From: Amphirosellinia nigrospora
Lineage: Eukaryota; Ascomycota; Sordariomycetes; Xylariales; Xylariaceae
Reading direction: 5' to 3'
NCBI GenBank assembly: GCA_004123355.1
Contig: SCHM01000001.1
Coordinates: 11,914,193 to 11,978,192 of the forward strand
Length of the DNA stretch: 64,000 nucleotides
The notes under the pieces: generated by a model
What the model was told of the DNA's origin: nothing
Seen by the model: only the letters and a program-made list of their open reading frames with translations
Databases searched by the model: none
In this document: positions 57,136-64,000 of the stretch, piece after piece
How the letters are laid out: each line of letters begins with the position of its first letter
Position numbering within the stretch: the stretch's first letter is position 1
Position numbers and translations under genes: made by a program

Positions 57136-59541
57136 TTCCCATACAGTTAATCGAGAGCCGCGATAGTGGCGGTAGCCGTCGCTTCTTCTTCTCTTATGCG
57201 GCGAACACCGCCCGGTTACTGATGTATTCCGTCAAACGTCTCGATCATGGTGTTGCAGAGCCAGCAGAGTAGTCGGGTAGCGGGATGAACGGCCAAGGCG
57301 GCGTAAAACATAACCCTCAAGACGCAGCAGAAACAAAGATCAGACGTCTGCCTCCCTTGAGTGTCCTCCTTTCTCGCCGCCTGTCTTTTCTCCTTGCGAG
57401 GTGAGGTTATTGGCAACAGGGAAAAGCAAGAATTAGAAGCAAATACCGAGCACGAAGAGATGAAATGTGAATGAAACACCAAGAACATGTGGTACTCGCA
57501 AAGTGGTTGGTTCGTTAAATCAAACACAGCTTGGTCTAAGAGATGCCTTATCTTGGTGCGGCCGGGGGAGAAGAGGGTCGTTGAGAGTCGCTTGGACAGT
57601 GCCCAATCAGCCCCCAGTCTTATATTGCACTGTAGTGTGGCCGAATTTGTTTGGGCAGGTACAAGAAATAACAGTGCGTAACCCATAACCTTTCACTGTA
57701 TAGCTGTATGGCCATGTGCTTTCTCCGTCAGTTTTCCTTGCAGTAGCGCTAACCTACTACCGTATCACCCCGCCGACCTAGACCATGACATGCAGGATCC
57801 CTGCATCGTGAAGAAGCGCTACCTACATAAGCGTATCTCGCTAAGTATCTACATCTATCATGAGGTAGCGTTCATCATCAGTTCTAAGTGCCACTGGTTA
57901 CAACGCTTTCTAGCTTGTCATGCCATGATTGCTCCGTTGATTTGCTAGAATACTGCGATATTACTATGTAGAGCAGATGCATAATTACGACGAAATACGG
58001 AATGAGGCTAAGTGAGGCAGACAGTGGAACGCACTGTCACCCAGGTGCTCCAATAATCGGGTGACAAGTTCGGAATACTCCGCAAAAGAAATTCTGTTGT
58101 TATTGGTTGGTAAAAAAAAAAGAAGTAGGTACTCGGTACTCTAAGCACTTATGTTATCGATGAGAGGCAACGCCAGGTCAGCAGTTGTATCGTTTATTGT
58201 AATACCGAAACATCAGTCGCCGAGAATGATGGCGAAGCTACTCTGATATTCAAGGTTAGGCGTATTGCAGAGTTGGAAATGGGGAATAATACGCAGCAAG
58301 GCGGGGATCCGAATTGGAGACGAAGATCAGCGTGACAGGCGGTGCATATTCGTACAGTGGCGTCGAGAGGGCGGGCGGCTACGCGTCTAATCGCAAGCAA
58401 CCTAGCAAGTCTTGTCCCAACCTGGCAGTATAATCCGATTAAGCTGCCAAGTCGAATGTCGTGCAGATAAGTCAGCTGTATTGCTCATTATTCGAAGCAA
58501 CATCAAGAGATACCCAAACCTATCTGATCATTCGGTACTCAATCATCACCTCCACTCTACTTACGTAGGACAACGACGAGTACTTACGTGGCTGGAGACC
58601 GCACCCGTCGGACACTAGACTAAACCAACGAATAACATTTGCGACCATACGAGAAGCTACCCGGCAAGGAAGCGACGGAACCGGGACCCACGAACCTATG
58701 AAACAAGTAAACCAGGGATTGAGAAACCCGACTTCCCGTAGCCTGGATAGTGGGGTCGTAATAAACGGCCTGACATCTACAAAACACTACATATACATAT
58801 GCACTCCATATATTCAAACCGTAGTCAGGCAAGGACTTATTGTGAGAAAACCAAAGGTTAGCTAATTTCAAAAACTTTATGTAGTGAGAGCTTATCCGAC
58901 ACCATGAACCACAATCACCGACGAAGTTCTACACAGCAAAGCAAAGTCTTGTAGAAGCGAGGCTTTAAGATCATATATGTAGATTATTTTGGGGGCGGGT
59001 TTAAAAGCCTCAAGGAACACTACCCGCATTAGAGAAAGACTCGTAACCAGCAAACCAACACCAGTCCGCACGCAGTAGTATCTTCGCAATCCGAAGCCGA
59101 AAGGGGGACACGGCGCCCAATAAAATTACAGGGCAGCTATCTACAATTTCGGCTCTAGCTCTCAATCTGTAAAAGACGGTCCTAGCCTATTCTCATGTTT
59201 GTCAATGATTGTAAAAATAAAATAGAAATAAAAACCATCATTTCCCCAAAATCCAGCTCCCACTAATAGATAGGCGTTTATCGACCTAGATTTGGTCCTG
59301 TCAGGTGAGATCGGGCGTGAGGTGACCTTTCAGCGATCGACGTTGGGGCTGCTGACAGGCAGGCGTTGCATCGCGCTGGCCGGCTTTCCTCGTGCCGAGG
59401 TCAGCTTATGTCGTCGTTCTAGTCTTCTTTGATTATGGTGTCAGCACATTAATTACAATCTTGCTAGGGGTTGCATACATGATACATGGGTAGAAACTCA
59501 GATACGAGCCTTGATCAACCGTTCGCGTATTCTGGTGTTGT

Positions 59542-61975
59542 TTACATCACACTACAGCTCTTGAAATCAACACCATATGATTGCTGGCATTGATCCAAGT
59601 AGCCCGCTTCTTCAGAAGTCCCAGAGAGCATGTTGTGTGGCCTGATAAGGCCGGTCACTTTGAGGCTCTGCTGGCCGTCACCATGCCACCACCGCAGTTT
59701 CTGCGTCCATGCACGTTCCTCATCGTCGACGCTGATTTCCCACTTCCCGGAGCTCACGGCAACTGTGCATTGATCCTTGGGGAAATGGTACTCGGGCAAG
59801 GAAATGACGGTCGCCGAGTCAGCCGACCGCCCCTGTGGAGCATCGACGGCTATCGTGAACTGGCAATTTTTCAAGTCAAATCCGTACTTGGTGACTTTCC
59901 CACTGGCAACGATAGGCGCTGGACGAACGTATGCCTCAGCAGCACGATATCCCGGTGTGTTTGTCAATTCTGGATTTAAGCTTGAGGGTTGTGATGTTAT
60001 TGAAGGATTTGTGAGAGTCTGCCTGAGGTTATTAGGCGTGACTGACAATTCATCGTCAACCTCTGGCCTAACGGAAGTCGTTGTCGTCCCTGATAGGTTG
60101 CTAGGCGAAATAGCTTGCGTTTTAGGAAGGCTCGAGACTGGCAGCGTTTGGTCATCTACCGAGAAGATAGACAAGTCTTCGCCATTCCACTGGTCTCCCC
60201 TTTGGTGGTCATTCTAGGTGTGATGTTAGTACAATATATGCCAACGCATGGGGTAGGGTTATAAATTTACTGTGACAGCATACACCCATAATGTATATCC
60301 TTCCATTCCTGCGCCCTCTACGGCGAAGTGGTTGGCATCCATAGCAGCTGATTGGCTAGAATAGTCGCCAGTCTTATAGGCATGTTTGTCGTCCATATCA
60401 TATGGAATTCCGAATTCCGTTAGGATGCACGGATGGTTTCCCATATAATCCTGACCCTCCTTTTTTATGGCTGCTAGTTGGTCTCTGAACGAATTCCGGA
60501 TAGCAGATTCGCCGATTTTAATAGCAAATGCAGGGTGAAGGTATCTGCCTCGAAGTACGCCAAAACATCAACGTTCCAGGTTCGGTTCCATTTCTTGGTC
60601 ATAAGTGTGATTCCATCATAATAATGCGGCGCGTACACCATCTTTGGGTCATCATCTTCAGTTCCCTTGATCGTGGGGGGATTTCTAACGTTGCAGGTTG
60701 ACAGAGCAAAATCGCGTCCTTATGTATAGATCGTATCGTGTCTCTGTAGTATCGATAAAAGTCCATGAAATATGTGTTCGTGAATGTTGGATAGTCTAAG
60801 ACTTCTCCGGTTTGGGGGTTCTTCTCAAAATAGTTCTTCCGCAAAAGGGCGTCTTTGGAAGGATCCCACACTCCGTGTTGCGCCCAGACGCATTCCCCTA
60901 GTTTCCATTCGGGATCGCGTTTCCATCCATACCTCGTGTCATCGTAATCTTGAGGTAACCAGGCCTTCTCTCCCTGGGGATCGATAAGCGCACGTCCGAC
61001 CTTGTAGGCACCTAGTCCACCTATGTCCCAAGTATCGATCTCGCACGCCCGCCCAGACCCGGTCAATAAGCTCTGCCAAAGAGTCGGGCAGGTGCCCTTC
61101 TTGAGCTGTTGTTCTTTCGGAATGGCGCCAAGGTCGACATGTCCAATCATCCCCCTATTCGGCTCATTCAAACTCTCCCATCCAAATACCGCTTCATTTT
61201 CAATGTCCCCGGCTTCATGTATTCTCTTAGCTAAATGTCCGCAAGCCCGCATAAAATGACCTTGCAAGAAGTCTTGGATATTTACGCCGTTTATGATGCA
61301 TTTCGGGGTAAAGTCTCGTCCGGCAAAGAACATGGTGAAGATGGTGGCGGCCGCTAAGCGATAGTAGTTGGTCGACCAAATCATCTTGGGGAACTTCTCG
61401 GGTTCGGGGTACGTGTTGTGGACGATAGCGGCCTCGGTGGCAGCGAAACTCTGCGGGTTCAATCCACAAGCATAGATGGTCCACATGGGAGCACCGGAGC
61501 CGCCACAATACCTAGACCACTACATAGCCACAAGGAGTCAGCAAAGAACTGAGGTGTGTTTTGAGCTTGGAAAGGCGCAAGGAAGACAAACCACATCCTG
61601 ATGGGGATCCATGAAGACATAGAAACCATACTCCTTGGCTACCCTGAGAACATCGATTGTATGTTGAATCCACTCCTCATCATATCTCCCAGGGCCGGCG
61701 GCCTCGATGGCCTCCCAAGTGAAGATATAGCGAATGGTATTGTAGCCGAAGCGTTTTATGCGGGAGAAGTGGATATGAGCGTCCTCTTTGCGAAAAGGCC
61801 GAGCGTGAAACTTGACGTTGTCGCCATCGAAGAAGTCAGCGGCGACGTGGGAGGGTACTTCAGGATGACTGGGGAGCTTCGCGTCAGCTGCAACGTTGAT
61901 ACCTCTCAGGAGGACATGTCTCCCGTATTTGTCGCAGAACTGGCCATCCTCGATAGTCAAGCGAAGAGAAGCCAT
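59542..61975 (-). CDS. Glycoside hydrolase family 5 subfamily 12 (steryl-glucosidase / glucocerebrosidase EGCrP type)
   Basis: Fungal enzymes of this group cleave glucose from ergosteryl glucoside or glucosylceramide inside the cell. From ATG 61975 the protein reads MASLRLTIEDGQFCDKYGRH and VLLRGINVAADAKLPSHP. After exon 1, an intron follows DPHQDV and the frame continues WSRYCGGSGAPMW. The acid/base glutamate is in FGWESLNEPNRG and the nucleophile glutamate in CILTEFGIPYDMDD. Adjacent conserved parts include MDPHQDVW and FMDFYRYYRDTI. An intron with CTAAC branch (near 60260-60204) leads to NDHQRGDQWNGEDLSIF and a C-terminal beta-sandwich-like domain ending GVDFKSCSVM. A frame break near 60660 fits a missing base. 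No signal peptide, in line with an intracellular enzyme. It is divergent from SKI3. Confidence 0.88.
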
Positions 61976-62959
61976 GGATATGTTGAGAAATGAAACGGCG
62001 ACAAAATTCTTCGCTCCTGGGTGATGAACGATGCCAACTCGAGCAATGCTCTATTACGATGATAAAAGGAAACGCGTTGAACGGGGGCGAACCACGATAA
62101 ACGATGACGTCCCTACAGAACAGGGGTTGCTATATTGCTAAGTTAGGTACACTAGAGTCCCATCAACTTGGGGCTGTTGGGTAGGGTATTGGACTAGAAA
62201 GCTGGGGCAATATGGGGCAGACATGCGTATGCCGAAACAAAAAGCCTTAACAGCAGGTAGGTAGGTAAAGATAATGGCATAAATCAGATGCCAGGATATC
62301 ATTTAAAATTGAAAAGAGAGCGAACGCAGCGGCCAGAAATCTAGCTAGAAGGATGAAATATGTAGGATTCTCAGTTCAAGATCAGGCAGGATCAGACGCC
62401 GATTTGGTCCCAAGACCAACGACAACAGGGGAAGCTTAAGAGGAGGGTGGAGAGGACGATGATGACGATTGGGTTGGCGTGGTCACTCAACCGGCATTAG
62501 TAGTAAGCCCAGCATAACCCGGAAACGAAATGCAGCACTAATAGTTATCCAGTTGTACGGCGTAGCGCAGACGTAGCACTAACACAGGTATCAATCTACA
62601 GCTGCCGGGGTTCTGCCGCGAGACGTGATCCGTGCCACTGATACCTCTATTTAGGTACGTACCTACCGCCCGCCGATGTTCAACCGGTCCTAGGAGGTAC
62701 CTACCTGTGCGTCATTCAAGCTCTTCATGCCGACGTGTAACAGGGTGAAGCCCAAAAGCCTTCGCCTTATGCTACAGAAGTCTAACCCCAGCAAGACAGT
62801 CCGCCTCAAACCCTATCGCCCAGACTAGGTTACAGGTTCATTTTGAAATGACGGTGCCTCATAGCCACTTGTTACCATCACGTACTACGTTTTTAGTGTC
62901 CCATCGCATCGAGACATGACACGGATCCCAGATATATCCCGTGTACACTCCTCATCACC
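61976..62959. other. Divergent intergenic region, GH5 / SKI3
   Basis: About 1 kb between two start codons, with TAGGTAGGTA (62254) and TACGTACCTACC (62654) runs. No gene was recognised. Confidence 0.5.
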
Positions 62960-64000
62960 ATGGCCAGTATCAAGGCCTCGCTGAAGGCCATCAACGATGC
63001 CATTCGCCAACAGAAGTGGGATGATGCCTTGAACCAAACCGACAATCTTATATCCAGAGACCCCAAGAACTACCAAGCGTATGTCACGTCGACCAACATC
63101 CGATTCTCTTCATAGTGTAGCTAACCCTGTGTTGTTCAGTCATGTATTCAAGGCCTTCGCGCTCGACAAGCAGAATCAGGTCGATCTTGCCGAGGTTGCT
63201 TATAAAACAGCGACAGATCTTCGACCTGATCCTCAAGCGTGGCAGGGTCTAATCAAGCTATACGAAAAGCAGGGTGCCAAGTCCCTCGAAAAGTATTACC
63301 ATGCCGCACTCGAACTGGCCGGCATTTTCAATGCCGCAAATGACATGTATAAATGCCAAGATGTCATTGACAAGTTTGTTGATTTTGCGCGCGCCCAGGG
63401 CGACCGCTCCCAGTATATCCAGGCCCTTCACATTATCCTTCCCGATAGTCCCATATACCCCGCCTTGGAAGGTCGTTTACCTCACCCCGCCAAGACTTAC
63501 GAGACAATTGCCCAGATTCTCGAGGTTGATGAGAAGAAGCGAATTAACACCCTCATCGGAGAGAGGCGAACGAGATTAGGCGCCAAACTCAGTGAGGTTA
63601 CTGTCGAGGTTAACAGGGAGGTCTTGTGCCAAAGTAAGCTTGCCTGGATCTATGAACAGCTCATACTCTGGGCAAACACGATGATATCAGGCGCCAGTAT
63701 GAGGAAAAACTACTGCAGTTCCGATATGACCGTCTCTTAGTCCTCCCCGCAGCTGAAAAGGGCGCCGAACTCCAGGTTGTACAGAAGCTAGCGAATGATA
63801 TGGTCATTATCAAACACCCCTTTAAGCTCGCTTGGGATATCTCCATAGAGTGGCAGGACTGCCAAGAGATCAAAAATTTGGATGCCAATGTTCTTAATGA
63901 GTATTGTGCTCACTTTCCCGACAGTGATCTATACCGTGTGTTAACCGGCTTCATGACGAGCGACTTATCACCGTTCCCAAGAGGGCAGACATCGCACCCG
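62960..64000 (+). CDS. SKI complex TPR subunit SKI3 (superkiller 3), 5' part, cut by window end
   Basis: SKI3 is the TPR scaffold of the Ski complex, which feeds mRNA to the cytoplasmic exosome for 3'-5' decay. Exon 1 (62960-63078) reads MASIKASLKAINDAIRQQKW and DDALNQTDNLISRDPKNYQA. A 61-bp intron (63079-63139) joins in frame to HVFKAFALDKQNQVDLAEVA and TDLRPDPQAWQGLIKLYEKQ, the first TPR units. Then come CQDVIDKFVDFARAQGDRSQ, HPAKTYETIAQILE and INTLIGERRTR. One missing G near 63673 shifts the frame; it resumes RRQYEEKLLQFRYDRLLVLP and DMVIIKHPFKLAWDISIEWQ to the end of the window. The order and wording of these segments fit fungal SKI3 well. The gene continues outside the window. Confidence 0.85.

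Larger units (their letters stand above)
56798..59541. other. BCK1 upstream region and intergenic, no gene seen
   Basis: About 2.7 kb. The proximal part is probably a long BCK1 leader with microsatellites. The minus-strand frame at 57216-57686 has no family resemblance. The distal part (57700-59540) holds only short frames and the 3' flank of the GH5 gene. Confidence 0.45.

Noticed and set aside
57216-57686. 156-residue open frame upstream of BCK1
   Set aside because: No family resemblance, no signal peptide or sensible domain; likely leader or intergenic sequence.
1-64000. tRNA, 5S rRNA or other structural RNA genes
   Set aside because: No cloverleaf-like arms with A/B boxes and no 5S-like sequence was noticed on either strand by eye; a tRNAscan/Infernal run would be decisive.

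Overview
The window is nuclear DNA of a filamentous ascomycete (Pezizomycotina, most likely a Sordariomycete). Short introns of about 50-100 bp are common, with GTRNGT donors and CTNAC-type branch sites. The protein families are typical of moulds: a Zn2Cys6 regulator, a CFEM protein, a But2-domain protein, a DUF3433 protein, a UstYa/DUF3328 oxidase, a PTH11-like receptor and the BCK1 MAPKKK. TACCTA/TAGGTA runs are scattered between genes. No rRNA, tRNA, CRISPR or prokaryotic operon signal was seen.

Layout. 0-5.5 kb is housekeeping: the 5' end of eIF3k, 2,3-bisphosphoglycerate-independent phosphoglycerate mutase, Mediator subunit Med9 and tubulin-folding cofactor C. 5.5-15 kb is gene-poor and accessory: one weak hypothetical gene, a damaged SRPK-like kinase, a Zn2Cys6 transcription factor and a 374-bp MITE with long terminal inverted repeats and a 9-bp target duplication. 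15-33 kb looks like a metabolic or secondary-metabolite neighbourhood: a POT/PTR peptide transporter, an S33 proline iminopeptidase, a UstYa-like oxidase, a 67-residue secreted peptide transcribed divergently from it, an amino-acid permease, a PTH11-like receptor, an unidentified enzyme-like protein and a catalase. 34-64 kb returns mostly to housekeeping and secreted proteins: cytosolic asparaginyl-tRNA synthetase, RNase T2, a large DUF3433 membrane protein, CFEM and But2-domain secreted proteins, an allantoate-type MFS permease, the cell-wall-integrity MAPKKK BCK1, a GH5 subfamily 12 steryl/ceramide glucosidase and the 5' part of SKI3.

Two points stand out. First, the UstYa gene and the divergent small secreted peptide gene, with a peptide transporter and an aminopeptidase next to them, form a candidate RiPP-like or peptide-modifying locus; the assignment is inferential because the peptide lacks the usual KR-bounded repeats. 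Second, at least about 25 coding frames across the window are broken by what look like single-base losses inside G or C homopolymer runs, and the protein resumes in the next frame each time. Essential genes are affected (iPGM, Med9, TBCC, BCK1, SKI3), so these look like consensus errors and not pseudogenes. Genes such as S33, UstYa, AsnRS and RNase T2 splice to perfect open frames. Many 'broken' genes here should therefore be read as intact genes in an imperfect assembly.
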